This document shows positions 1-8,221 of a DNA stretch of 64,000 nt, piece by piece. The translations under genes and the position numbers were made by a program. This stretch comes from Sphingobacterium sp. xlx-96. GTDB lineage: Bacteria; Bacteroidota; Bacteroidia; Sphingobacteriales; Sphingobacteriaceae. Positions within the stretch are counted from its first letter, which is position 1; each line of letters begins with the position of its first letter. The stretch spans positions 62,001 to 126,000 of the forward strand of contig NZ_WFKM01000007.1 of assembly GCF_011007365.1 (NCBI RefSeq). Reading direction: 5' to 3'. Below the pieces are notes generated by a model, which was given only the letters and a program-made list of their open reading frames with translations, had not been told where the DNA came from and made no database searches.

Positions 1-647
1 CGGATGCTCCAATACTGCGCTATGCTGAGGTTTTGTTAAACTGGATTGAAATAAAGGCTGAACTTGCTACATTGGGAGGGGCGGCAGTGTCTCAATCGGA
101 TTTGGATAATTCTATTAATAAGATAAGAGACCGTCCATTGGCACCAGAAGCTGTAGCTAAAGGGGTGACTAAAACTGCGGATTTGACTTTGGGTACTCTG
201 CCAATAGATCCTCAGCGTGACGTAACAGTAACTCCATTATTATGGGAGATTCGTAGAGAGCGCCGTATGGAGATGCTTTTTGAGCACTCTAGGTTGGAAG
301 ATTTGAAACGTTGGTCTAAGTTGGCTTATATGGACACGAAGCAGAACCCTGACCTGTTGTCTGGCGGATGGGTTAATTTTAAAACGGAAATGCCTGCGAA
401 CGAGTTGAAGACTGGGGTGTCGGTAGTGAAGTTGAATGGCCAGATCGAGGTCTTTAATAGCGCCGACCCTAATAGTGGAGATAAGATGATTGGTTTTTAT
501 CGCTATGTTGAGAATACGGATAGACAACCTTTTTTGAATCAATCGAATGTCAATCCATATTTGGCTCCTGTCGGCAGAAACCAGATCAACGAGTATAAAA
601 CGCGAGGTTACGTGCTGTCGCAGACCGAGGGTTGGGGAGGAAATTAA
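1..647 (+). CDS. SusD/RagB-family nutrient-binding lipoprotein, C-terminal part (5' end outside window)
   Basis: The reading frame is open from the window edge (first full codon at base 3) and stops at 647, leaving 214 residues. The opening residues DAPILRYAEVLLNWIEIKAE are the signature of the last helical part of SusD proteins, and the end (GYVLSQTEGWGGN) looks like a usual SusD tail. SusD proteins are outer-membrane surface lipoproteins that form the lid of a SusC TonB-dependent porin and bind oligosaccharides. The SusC partner should lie just upstream of the window. It is followed after 16 bases by a DUF4623-like lipoprotein gene, so it belongs to the MurQ-containing locus that runs to 10546. 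No internal start should be assigned: a TTG at 33 lies inside the domain. Confidence 0.93.
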   Translation, partial: DAPILRYAEVLLNWIEIKAELATLGGAAVSQSDLDNSINKIRDRPLAPEAVAKGVTKTADLTLGTLPIDPQRDVTVTPLLWEIRRERRMEMLFEHSRLEDLKRWSKLAYMDTKQNPDLLSGGWVNFKTEMPANELKTGVSVVKLNGQIEVFNSADPNSGDKMIGFYRYVENTDRQPFLNQSNVNPYLAPVGRNQINEYKTRGYVLSQTEGWGGN

Positions 648-663
648 TATAAACCAAAAAGAG

Positions 664-2094
664 ATGAAAATGAAATTGAAATCATATATCGGTAAGGCCG
701 TATTGGCGACATTCGTCGGTACAACCTTGTTCGCTTGTTCGGATGATTTTCCTGAGAATGTGAGCTCTGATAAGTATACAGATCTAAAATCTATTAAAAT
801 TACGAACGCAGGTGCTAGCGGTACAGAGGTTTTGGAGGGGGTTATTAATGAAGATACCAAGGTGATCAGTTTTCCTCGGGTTGATACACTTTCGGACTTT
901 TCAAGTCTTCGTTTTGAAGCTGTAACTTCTGAAGGCGCAGCCTTGGAAAAAAGTGTTTTTACTATACCTTATGAGAGTGGTGATACGGAGACAGATGTTA
1001 TTCTGAAAGTAACCAATAATCCTAGATTTAAAGAATACAGAGCGGCAATTCGTTTTAAGGTGCCTGTATATGGAGCTAATTTTGCAACTCCGACGGTATT
1101 CGATTACTCCGAGAATGAATTGGGTAATCCTGTTTATGAAGCCTTCTCAGGTCTTTTAACTAGAGGTTCTGGCTTTGATGGAGAGTACGTTTTGGTGGTC
1201 CGGAGAGATTCTCCAAAAGGTACGCCTCATGTTCTAAAGGTGTCTGATCTTAAAGCTGGTGTCATTAAAAAGATGTTCTTAGATATGACCGGAGTCGCTG
1301 GTGGAACATTTGATGTGAGTGCTGGAGGACAAGTGAATGGACACTCTTATATAGTTAACCTGTCAACTAGTCAGGCTCAAGCTGTGAGCTTGTATCACTG
1401 GGCTAGCCCTACAGCTGCTGCGGAAAAAATTGCTTCAATCGATGTTTCAACTGTACCAGGGGCCGGGAGTCGGCATGGTGACAACTTTTCTATTAATCTA
1501 GATAATCAGGGAAATGGATATGCATTTTTATCTACTACAGATGTACAGATATTGCGTTTAAAGATCGAGAACTACTCTAAGGTTACGGAGACTACTGTGT
1601 TGACAGCAAAAAACAAGTATGGACAATGGGCTGCCTATAACCAGGTAGGGGATGATCAATACTTGTTATCAGGACATGATCAGGCTTTGTCGTTGGTGAA
1701 TTCTGGAGCATCCGCTTCATACACGTTAAATAAGACTTCCTTGCCTGGGGGATCTGGTGTTGCCCGTGTTATCGATTTCAACGGCACGCGTTATTTGATG
1801 ACTGTAACGGTTCCTAGAGGAGCGCCGAATGGAGTGAATTCTACTATTCGTATCTATGACATTTCTAAGGGAGCTAATCTTGCAGATGCTTTGACCGCAT
1901 TTGAGCAAGGGGATAAGAAAGTATTGTTTGAGTATGTCATTGCTAATGGTACGAATGCAGCGCCAGGTACACAATCTGGATATAAGGTTCATAAGGATGC
2001 TGAAGGTAAGGATAATAAGCTGGTTATCTATGCAGCAAGTGCGAATGCAGGATTTGCAATTATCGAGTTTCCGGTAAATGTTGTTGAGGATTAA
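664..2094 (+). CDS. DUF4623-like PUL-associated lipoprotein, probable beta-propeller
   Basis: The product has 476 residues. The frame is open further upstream into the susD 3' end, but the ATG at 664 (a second is at 670) gives a clean lipoprotein signal: MKMKLKSYIGKAVLATFVGT followed by LFACSDD, with the acylated Cys in a lipobox. After a short N-terminal beta domain (to about residue 130; DUF5018-like strings such as ITNPRF-type repeats are only suggestive), the rest is made of recurring beta-rich blocks (YVLVVRRD, HSYIVNLST, NGYAFLSTTD, RYLMTVTVP, KLVIYAASANAGFAIIEFP), which suggests a propeller. I associate it with DUF4623 from memory of similar PULs; the molecular function is unknown. A hairpin terminator follows at 2124-2156, so later genes may have their own promoter or depend on readthrough. 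Confidence 0.75.
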   Translation: MKMKLKSYIGKAVLATFVGTTLFACSDDFPENVSSDKYTDLKSIKITNAGASGTEVLEGVINEDTKVISFPRVDTLSDFSSLRFEAVTSEGAALEKSVFTIPYESGDTETDVILKVTNNPRFKEYRAAIRFKVPVYGANFATPTVFDYSENELGNPVYEAFSGLLTRGSGFDGEYVLVVRRDSPKGTPHVLKVSDLKAGVIKKMFLDMTGVAGGTFDVSAGGQVNGHSYIVNLSTSQAQAVSLYHWASPTAAAEKIASIDVSTVPGAGSRHGDNFSINLDNQGNGYAFLSTTDVQILRLKIENYSKVTETTVLTAKNKYGQWAAYNQVGDDQYLLSGHDQALSLVNSGASASYTLNKTSLPGGSGVARVIDFNGTRYLMTVTVPRGAPNGVNSTIRIYDISKGANLADALTAFEQGDKKVLFEYVIANGTNAAPGTQSGYKVHKDAEGKDNKLVIYAASANAGFAIIEFPVNVVED

Positions 2095-2123
2095 TTGACT
2101 TAATACGTTTAGATATAATGTTG

Positions 2124-2156
2124 GAGGGCTCATATACGTTAAATTTATGAGCCCTC
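2124..2156 (+). terminator. Hairpin terminator after the DUF4623-like gene
   Basis: The 11-bp inverted repeat GAGGGCTCATA (2124-2134) and TATGAGCCCTC (2146-2156) surrounds an 11-nt loop. The T-rich tail (tcgttgttta) is weak, so termination may be partial. It sits between two lipoprotein genes of the same locus. Confidence 0.65.
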
Positions 2157-2179
2157 TCGTTGTTTAATATAGTGAAATT

Positions 2180-3628
2180 ATGAGAAGATTATTAGTTTAT
2201 AGCTGTTGGTTTCTGGGCCTTGCTATCTTTTTAAACAGTTGTGGTAAAGATTCAGGGAGTACACCTACTCCTGAACCAGAGCCTCCTGTGTCTACAGGAT
2301 TGAAGTTCCCTAAAAAGGAAATGCGTGCGGCTTGGTTCGCATCAGTATGGTCTTTGGATTGGCCGCAAAAGGAGGTGGGTGAAGCAGCACAGAAGCAGAA
2401 GTACACCCGAATGTTAGATAGTTTGCAGACTTTGAAGTTTAACACGGTTATTTTCCAGGTAAAAGGAATGGCCGATGCCTTCTATAATTCGCCTTACGAA
2501 CCTTGGTCTGCAGCAATATCAGGTACAAGAGGTGTTGACCCAGGTTATGACATATTGAAGTTTTTAATCGATGAAACGCATGCTCGAGGGATGGAGTTTC
2601 ATGCCTGGATGAACCCCTATCGCATAGCTACGCGGGCTGAGGAGACGAATACGTTTGCTCCATTACCTCATACCATTCCTGCTTCTTGGGTGATTGATCT
2701 TCCTAAAATTCGGATCTATAATCCTGCGATGCCCGAAGTGAGAGAACGGCTTAATAATATCGTGAGAGATTTAATTCAGAAATTTGATGTAGACGGTATA
2801 CACTTTGATGATTATTTCTATCCATCTGGATTTTCATATAATGATGATGCAGACTATGCTAAGTATGGAGCGGCTTATCCAAGAAAAGAAGACTTTAGAA
2901 GGGGTAACGTAGATAAGGCTATTGAAGGTGTGTATAAGACTATTTTGGCAACAAAGCCACAGGTTGTTTTCTCTGTATCTCCGGCGGCAAGCCGTTCTTA
3001 TAATTTTAACACCATGTTTGCTGACGTCCCGAAATGGACAGCGGCAGGTTGGGTCGATGTTTTAATCCCGCAGCTGTATCAAGAGATAGGTAATCAGTAT
3101 AACCCTTTTGAAGGTAACCTTTCTGATTGGGCCTCAGTAAGAGGTAAGGCACAGTTGGTGATTGGGCATGGGCTTTATAAATTTGGTGATAACAAGCAGG
3201 CAGCCGCTTTTCAGAGTACAGTCGAGTTAGTAAAGCAGATTGACCTGGTACGTAAGAATAAATTTACGGTAGGCTCTGGGATGTATTCTGCACGTGACGT
3301 CATGGCCAATAAAATCGGTGTAGCAGATAAGCTGAAAGAGTTGTACAACAGTGATGCAGTAATACCGTTTGCAGGACGTGAGGTGGCTCCTAAGCCGGCT
3401 GTGCCAACAAATTTGGTGCTTAATGGTAGTGAGCTAAGTTGGACGGTTACAGGATCAAATCTGAAAACCGTAGTTTACCATTTCTCGGATCTTAAAGCAA
3501 CCGGTAAGGTTGTCGGGGTTACTAGCAACTCGAAAATGAATGTGACAGAGAAAGGATTTTACTGTGTTACTACAATTAATGTAGATAATCTGGAGAGTAC
3601 GGCTACTACAACAATAGAAAAGAAGTAG
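2180..3628 (+). CDS. GHL10 / DUF187 family 10-like glycosylhydrolase lipoprotein
   Basis: The product has 482 residues. An N-terminal lipoprotein signal ends at FLNSC (Cys21), followed by a Pro/Glu/Thr-rich linker (residues about 28-36). From about residue 45 the GHL10 (PF02638, YngK-type) TIM barrel begins: MRAAWFASVWSLDWP, FNTVIFQVKGMADAFYNS, GYDILKFLIDETHARGMEFH, AWMNPYR, DVDGIHFDDYFYP and VSPAASRS. The conserved acidic GIHFDDYF strand end is the likely active-site region by family analogy. A short C-terminal beta domain (about 405-482) resembles a fibronectin-III-like module. Proteins of this family occur in cell-wall and glycan-degradation loci; the exact substrate is not established. 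Here it lies between SusD/DUF4623 and GH9/MurQ genes. It is followed by a strong terminator at 3642-3676. Confidence 0.87.
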   Translation: MRRLLVYSCWFLGLAIFLNSCGKDSGSTPTPEPEPPVSTGLKFPKKEMRAAWFASVWSLDWPQKEVGEAAQKQKYTRMLDSLQTLKFNTVIFQVKGMADAFYNSPYEPWSAAISGTRGVDPGYDILKFLIDETHARGMEFHAWMNPYRIATRAEETNTFAPLPHTIPASWVIDLPKIRIYNPAMPEVRERLNNIVRDLIQKFDVDGIHFDDYFYPSGFSYNDDADYAKYGAAYPRKEDFRRGNVDKAIEGVYKTILATKPQVVFSVSPAASRSYNFNTMFADVPKWTAAGWVDVLIPQLYQEIGNQYNPFEGNLSDWASVRGKAQLVIGHGLYKFGDNKQAAAFQSTVELVKQIDLVRKNKFTVGSGMYSARDVMANKIGVADKLKELYNSDAVIPFAGREVAPKPAVPTNLVLNGSELSWTVTGSNLKTVVYHFSDLKATGKVVGVTSNSKMNVTEKGFYCVTTINVDNLESTATTTIEKK

Positions 3629-3641
3629 TTTTTTTTAAGAG

Positions 3642-3676
3642 AGCCTGATACAGTAGACTGACTCAGGCTTTTTTTA
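3642..3676 (+). terminator. Intrinsic terminator after the GHL10 gene
   Basis: AGCCTGA (3642-3648) pairs with TCAGGCT (3663-3669), followed directly by a run of T (aggcttttttt). It has the form of a rho-independent terminator on the + strand. Confidence 0.75.
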
Positions 3677-3687
3677 GTGTTATTTGT

Positions 3688-3778
3688 TATGAAATATCTA
3701 TGTAGCGCAGACTGCATAAACACAAATGAATATAGTTTGGATATTCCATATGACCATTAAAAGTCAAATTATACACAT
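3688..3778 (+). repeat. Dispersed intergenic repeat, copy A (about 90 bp)
   Basis: This stretch (gaaatatctatgtagcgcag ... tttggatattccatatgacc ... attaaaagtcaaat) matches nearly base for base a second copy at 41415-41547, which carries about 45 extra bases in the middle. It ends right at the start codon of the phosphoesterase gene. Shorter, more diverged relatives are at 23861-23940 and 28136-28235. No coding potential is seen. Confidence 0.75.
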
Positions 3779-5614
3779 ATGAAATATACTTCTTTTTTAG
3801 CAGTTTTGCTATTTTCCTTCTTATTTGATGGAAATGCCCAGACTCCTTTCAAATTTGCGCAAGTGACCGATACCCATGTTGGGGGGCATACAGGCGCTGA
3901 TGACCTGCGGCGTACCGTAGCCGACCTTAATAAACAAATGGGTATAGATTTCGTGATTCTCTCGGGAGATATTACCGAGTTTGGATCGGATGAGGAACTG
4001 GCATTGGCTAAACAAATATTAGATAGTTTGCAGCTCCCGTTATATATTATCCCAGGAAATCATGATAGTAACTGGTCTGAAAGTGGAGCAAATTCCTTTC
4101 GCAAAGTTTTTGGTGGAGAGACTTTCTTTTTCGAACATAAGGGTTATCAATTTATGGGTACCACCTCGGGACCAAATATGCGGATGAGCCCCGGACAGAT
4201 ACCTCGTGAAAACTTGGTGTGGGTTGACTCGGTTTTTAAAGCAAATGTAGACCCAAGTAAACCTTTAATTTCAATCAATCATTATCCTTTGGACTCTTCG
4301 TTGAATAACTGGTTTGAGCTTACGGACCGCTTACAACAACGGAATGTACAATTGGCTTTGTGTGGTCATGGGCATACCAATAAACTGTACAATTGGGACG
4401 ATATCCCGGGGGTAATGGCTCGCTCCAATCTTCGGGCCAAAGAGGATGTCGGCGGATATAATATTGTTACGCTTACGGGTGACTCGGTATTTTTTCAGGT
4501 ACGCAAACCGAATGTTGGTACAGCGGACTATTGGTTGAAATTGCCGCTCCAAAAGGTGGTTTTTAAAAATCAATACGCTCGTCCATCTTACGCTGTGAAT
4601 ACGAATACAAAAGCTAAATTGGTTTGGGAGTATCAGGATCACGGTGATATTGGCGCAGGTATTAGTTCAGAAGGCCAGCGTATTTTTACGGCCAATACGG
4701 TTGGGGAGGTGTATGCGTTGGATCTTAATAGCGGTAAAAAGATATGGTCATTTAAGACGGGAGGGAAGGTGTATGCTACACCGGAAGTCTATAAAGGTAT
4801 TGTAGTCGTAGGGTCTACAGATCACCATATCTACGGATTAGATGCCAAAACTGGAATAAAAAAATGGACAGTTCAAGCAAATAAGGCCGTATTAGGAACA
4901 GCCTCAATAGCGGAAGGAAATGCTTACCTAGGTGACTCGGATGGGAAATTTCGTTGCATTCGTATATCCGATGGGAAAGTCCTATGGACGTTTAATGAGG
5001 TAAAAGGGTACGTATCTACTAAACCAACGATTGCTGATGGTAAGGTCATTTTCGGAAGTTGGCAAAATGGTTTCTATGCGCTGGATCTGAAAACAGGAGC
5101 TAAGGTATGGGATTGGAGTAGTGGCGCGACGAACCGGATGTTTTCGGCAGCGGCTTGCTATCCTGTCGTGGCTAATAATAGGGTTTTTATTGTGGCACCG
5201 GATCGCTTTATGACTGCGTTGGATTTGAAAACGGGCCAGCAGGTATGGCGAGAGAAGAAGGATGGCGTCAAAGTGCGGGAATCGATGGGATTATCGCCGG
5301 ATGGTAAGTTCGTTTATGCCAAAACGATGGACGGGGAACTTATCGGTGTTTCGGTCTTTAAAAATAATATGAGTGTAGATTGGAAATCGAAGTTGGATTT
5401 GCCCTACGAGCTAACGCCAACAGCGATTTATAGCAGTAAAAAGGCAGTATTTGTCCCTAGTCATTCGGGATTGCTATCGGCAGTGGAACCTAGTTCGGGG
5501 CAAGTATTGTGGCAATATAAAATTTCAAATGGAATGATTAATCCACCACTGCTGCTCAAGGATAAAATTGTAGCCAGTACCATGGACGGTAAGATCGTGA
5601 TGCTAAAGTATTAA
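3779..5614 (+). CDS. Secreted calcineurin-like metallophosphoesterase fused to a PQQ-type beta-propeller
   Basis: The product has 611 residues with a signal peptide (about 1-20, ending NAQ). Residues about 25-240 form a metallophosphoesterase with all metal-ligand motifs: DTH (31-33), GD (63-64), GNHD (93-96), NHYP (His168) and GHGH (196-199). From about residue 280 to the end there are six PQQ/YWTD-type propeller blades, each with the form ALDLxTGxxxW (VYALDLNSGKKIWSF, HIYGLDAKTGIKKW, FYALDLKTGAKVWDW, MTALDLKTGQQVW, AVEPSSGQVLWQY). It is likely periplasmic or surface-exposed. The propeller suggests glycan or protein binding rather than a PQQ cofactor, which is inference. The substrate could be a phosphorylated sugar or teichoic-type phosphodiester; the sequence does not say. 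It precedes the GH9 gene by 31 nt. Confidence 0.88.
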   Translation: MKYTSFLAVLLFSFLFDGNAQTPFKFAQVTDTHVGGHTGADDLRRTVADLNKQMGIDFVILSGDITEFGSDEELALAKQILDSLQLPLYIIPGNHDSNWSESGANSFRKVFGGETFFFEHKGYQFMGTTSGPNMRMSPGQIPRENLVWVDSVFKANVDPSKPLISINHYPLDSSLNNWFELTDRLQQRNVQLALCGHGHTNKLYNWDDIPGVMARSNLRAKEDVGGYNIVTLTGDSVFFQVRKPNVGTADYWLKLPLQKVVFKNQYARPSYAVNTNTKAKLVWEYQDHGDIGAGISSEGQRIFTANTVGEVYALDLNSGKKIWSFKTGGKVYATPEVYKGIVVVGSTDHHIYGLDAKTGIKKWTVQANKAVLGTASIAEGNAYLGDSDGKFRCIRISDGKVLWTFNEVKGYVSTKPTIADGKVIFGSWQNGFYALDLKTGAKVWDWSSGATNRMFSAAACYPVVANNRVFIVAPDRFMTALDLKTGQQVWREKKDGVKVRESMGLSPDGKFVYAKTMDGELIGVSVFKNNMSVDWKSKLDLPYELTPTAIYSSKKAVFVPSHSGLLSAVEPSSGQVLWQYKISNGMINPPLLLKDKIVASTMDGKIVMLKY

Positions 5615-5645
5615 TGGTCGATTATTAATTGTGAATGATATTCAA

Positions 5646-7448
5646 ATGAGATTATTTTGTTTAACCTTTTATTTTATTCTCTTGTCTATCCTTGCGAAAG
5701 GACAAGGACAGAGCTGGATAAGAATCAATCAATTGGGATATCTTCCTGATGGAAAGAAAAATGCTGTTTGGGTGAATAAGGGAGACCGCGATATTCGTTC
5801 GTTTGAGGTGGTCAATGCTAAAAGTAATAAAGTAGCCCTCAAAGGGAAGCTTAAAGATAATTTCGGTGCATATGGTCCCTTTACCAAAGGGCATCGGATA
5901 GATTTTTCCGGTTTAACAAGTCACGGCGAATATTATATCCGTACAGATGATGGGACAGAGTCTCCTCGTTTCAAAATTGACCCAGATGTATATAAAGGTA
6001 CCGCAGATTTTACCCTACGCTATATGCGACAACAACGTACATTGTTTAATCCATATTTAAAAGACAGTTGCCACACCCATGATGGATTTACGATGTATGC
6101 GTCTTCGGTAGGGATGCCTGATAGCACACGTGTCGATGTGGGAGGGGGATGGCATGATGCATCCGATTACTTACAGTATGCCACTACGTCGGCGAACGCC
6201 ACTTATCACTTATTGGCTGCGTACCGCGACTACCCAGCAGCTTTTTCGGATGAGAAGCAGGCAAATGGATTGGATGGTAGCAATGGTATTGCTGATGTAT
6301 TGGACGAAGCAAAATGGGGATTAGATTGGTTAGTTAAAATGCATCCGGAACCGCATATCATGTTTAATCAAATCGCGGATGATAGGGATCATACTTCGTT
6401 AAGGCTCCCAGGCCAGGACTCCTTATATGGTAGAGGACATGAGCGGCCGGTATATTTTATCGATGGGAAGCCTCAACAGCGGGGCAAATTTTTCAATAAT
6501 ACGACTGGAACAAGTTCAACTGCAGCGAAGTTTGTCAGTGCGTTTGGACTGGGGTACGACTTGTTCAAGGAAGATGAAAGTGATTATGCGGCTGTCTTGA
6601 AGATGAAGGCTAAGACAGCTTATGAATACGCCCATCTTATACCTGGTGTGACTCAAACTGTTTCCGTAAAGTCGCCTTACATCTATGCAGAGGATAATTG
6701 GGTCGATGATATGGAGCTTGCGGAAGCTTGGATGTACCGATTGAGTGCGGACAAGAAGCATATTGATTTAGGACTGGGGTACGCTAAAGAGGAGGATGTG
6801 ACACCATGGATGAAAAGAGATACAGCAAACCATTATCAGTATTATCCATTTATAAATCTAGGGCACTATGAGTTGGCGAAGGCTGCTGGTGAAAATGGGA
6901 AAAAACAACTAATGCGCTATTATAAAGAAGGGATTGAGGAGGTGTGGAATAGAGCAAAAGAGAATGTGTTTTACAGAGGTGTACCTTTTATCTGGTGTAG
7001 TAATAACCTGACTACGGCATTTACTATTCAATGCCTTTGGTATAAAGAGCTATCTGGCGACACCCAATACGAAGAATTGGAACAGGCTAATTTTGATTGG
7101 TTATTTGGTGTGAATCCTTGGGGAACCAGCATGGTATACGGTTTGCCCGCAGATGGTGATACCCCAATAGATCCTCATTCTGCATTCACGTATTTACATA
7201 AGTATCCTATTGATGGGGGGCTGGTAGATGGTCCAGTATATACAAATACCTATAAAAATCTGATTGGTATAAAATTAACTAAGCCGGATGATTATGCCGA
7301 TTTTCAGAGTGATCTGGCTGTTTATCACGATGATTTTGGAGATTACAGTACCAATGAACCGACCATGGATGGCACGGCATCTCTGGTGTATTTACTTTCT
7401 GCAAAAGAAGCAGAAACAAAAAAAAAACGACCATCGGGTCGAAAATAG
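5646..7448 (+). CDS. Glycoside hydrolase family 9 enzyme, secreted
   Basis: The product has 600 residues from the ATG at 5646, which gives a standard signal peptide (MRLFCLTFYFILLSILAKGQ); a GTG at 5631 is a less likely start. An N-terminal Ig-like cellulase domain starts at INQLGYLPDGKKNAVW. The (alpha/alpha)6 GH9 domain has the catalytic-Asp motif VGGGWHDASDYLQY (Asp about 171), DEAKWGLDWLVKMHP, FDWLFGVNPWGTSMVYG, and the C-terminal general-acid motif DYSTNEPTMDGTAS. GH9 contains endoglucanases, and also exo-glucosaminidases acting on chitosan oligomers. The MurQ context makes an amino-sugar substrate plausible here; cellulose is less so. The frame ends in KKKRPSGRK just after a ten-A tract (7418-7427), where one extra A would continue into the CE4 deacetylase frame, so the native product may be a GH9-CE4 fusion. 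Confidence 0.9.
   Translation: MRLFCLTFYFILLSILAKGQGQSWIRINQLGYLPDGKKNAVWVNKGDRDIRSFEVVNAKSNKVALKGKLKDNFGAYGPFTKGHRIDFSGLTSHGEYYIRTDDGTESPRFKIDPDVYKGTADFTLRYMRQQRTLFNPYLKDSCHTHDGFTMYASSVGMPDSTRVDVGGGWHDASDYLQYATTSANATYHLLAAYRDYPAAFSDEKQANGLDGSNGIADVLDEAKWGLDWLVKMHPEPHIMFNQIADDRDHTSLRLPGQDSLYGRGHERPVYFIDGKPQQRGKFFNNTTGTSSTAAKFVSAFGLGYDLFKEDESDYAAVLKMKAKTAYEYAHLIPGVTQTVSVKSPYIYAEDNWVDDMELAEAWMYRLSADKKHIDLGLGYAKEEDVTPWMKRDTANHYQYYPFINLGHYELAKAAGENGKKQLMRYYKEGIEEVWNRAKENVFYRGVPFIWCSNNLTTAFTIQCLWYKELSGDTQYEELEQANFDWLFGVNPWGTSMVYGLPADGDTPIDPHSAFTYLHKYPIDGGLVDGPVYTNTYKNLIGIKLTKPDDYADFQSDLAVYHDDFGDYSTNEPTMDGTASLVYLLSAKEAETKKKRPSGRK
7418..7427 (+). repeat. Homopolymer A10 tract at the GH9/CE4 frame junction
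   Basis: Ten consecutive A lie 20 bases before the GH9 stop. Adding one A would join the GH9 frame (ACA AAA AAA AAA then CGA) to the frame that runs uninterrupted into the deacetylase (ACG ACC ATC GGG ...). The deacetylase frame is open upstream to 7358. This is a classic site for polymerase slippage, phase variation, or sequencing error. Confidence 0.9.
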
Positions 7449-7483
7449 AAAACGTAAAAACTACTGATGTATTCGGAGCAACT

Positions 7484-8134
7484 GTGCGTGGAGACAGTAC
7501 AGTCCGAGAGGTCAGTCTGGTGTTTACAGGGGATGAATTTAGAGATGGGCTGCCTGTTATTGCGAAAGTGATTAAAAGCAAAAAGGTAAAAGCATCTTTT
7601 TTTGTTACAGGTCGATTTCTGGAAGACAAAAAAAGTGCGAGAATAATCAGGAAGCTCATTAGACAGGGACACTATGTAGGGCCGCATTCAGATCAACATC
7701 TGCTCTATATGCCATGGGAGGATCGAAACAAGCTATTAGTGACTAAGGGGGAATTTGTGAAGGATATCAAAAGAAATATGGATCGGATAGAAGAGCTCGG
7801 AGGGAAAAATATAGACAAGTTTATTCCACCTTATGAGTGGTATAATGCTGTAATTGTGAAATGGGCTAAGGAGTTAGGGTTGGGAACTTATAACTTTACG
7901 CCCGGATTGAGAACAGCTACGGATTATACTTATCCCGAAATGGGCGATCGGTATTGGACTACAGACCAGATTTTGAATCAGGTATATAAGTACGAAAGAA
8001 GCAAAGGCATTAATGGTTACATCATTTTAGTGCACCTCGGTACGGATCGCCGCCGTCAGGATAAATTATACAACAAACTGGGGGAATTAATTGAGGAGAT
8101 TCGCTCAAAAAACTATAAATTCGTGGCACTGTAA
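7484..8134 (+). CDS. Polysaccharide deacetylase (CE4/NodB-like); possibly the C-terminal domain of a GH9-CE4 fusion
   Basis: About 216 residues from a GTG at 7484, the only plausible start codon in a frame open from 7358. CE4 motifs are visible: FTGDEF (motif 1, catalytic-base Asp), HSDQH (motif 2 metal His pair), FIPPYEWY (motif 3) and ILVHLGTD (motif 5 His). Family members remove N- or O-acetyl groups from chitin, peptidoglycan or xylan. Read alone, the product lacks a signal peptide although its neighbours are secreted, and its domain begins within a few residues of the start. The 40 codons upstream in the same frame read as a linker (KTTIGSKIENVKTTDVFGAT) that follows on from the GH9 C-terminus if one A is added at the A10 tract. 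I therefore suspect one secreted bifunctional enzyme. A weak GGAG lies 5 bases before the GTG, so separate translation is not excluded. Confidence 0.82.
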   Translation: MRGDSTVREVSLVFTGDEFRDGLPVIAKVIKSKKVKASFFVTGRFLEDKKSARIIRKLIRQGHYVGPHSDQHLLYMPWEDRNKLLVTKGEFVKDIKRNMDRIEELGGKNIDKFIPPYEWYNAVIVKWAKELGLGTYNFTPGLRTATDYTYPEMGDRYWTTDQILNQVYKYERSKGINGYIILVHLGTDRRRQDKLYNKLGELIEEIRSKNYKFVAL

Positions 8135-8221
8135 AAATTATAACTGCGTTTTTTTGCATGTTTTTTAAAAAAGTAGCATATTTACGAAATGTTACCAGGT
8201 ATGACTATATTTTCGGAACCG

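Noticed and set aside
240-860. 206-codon open frame on the minus strand
   Set aside because: It lies antisense to susD and the DUF4623-like gene, with no recognisable domain; both plus-strand genes have strong family evidence.
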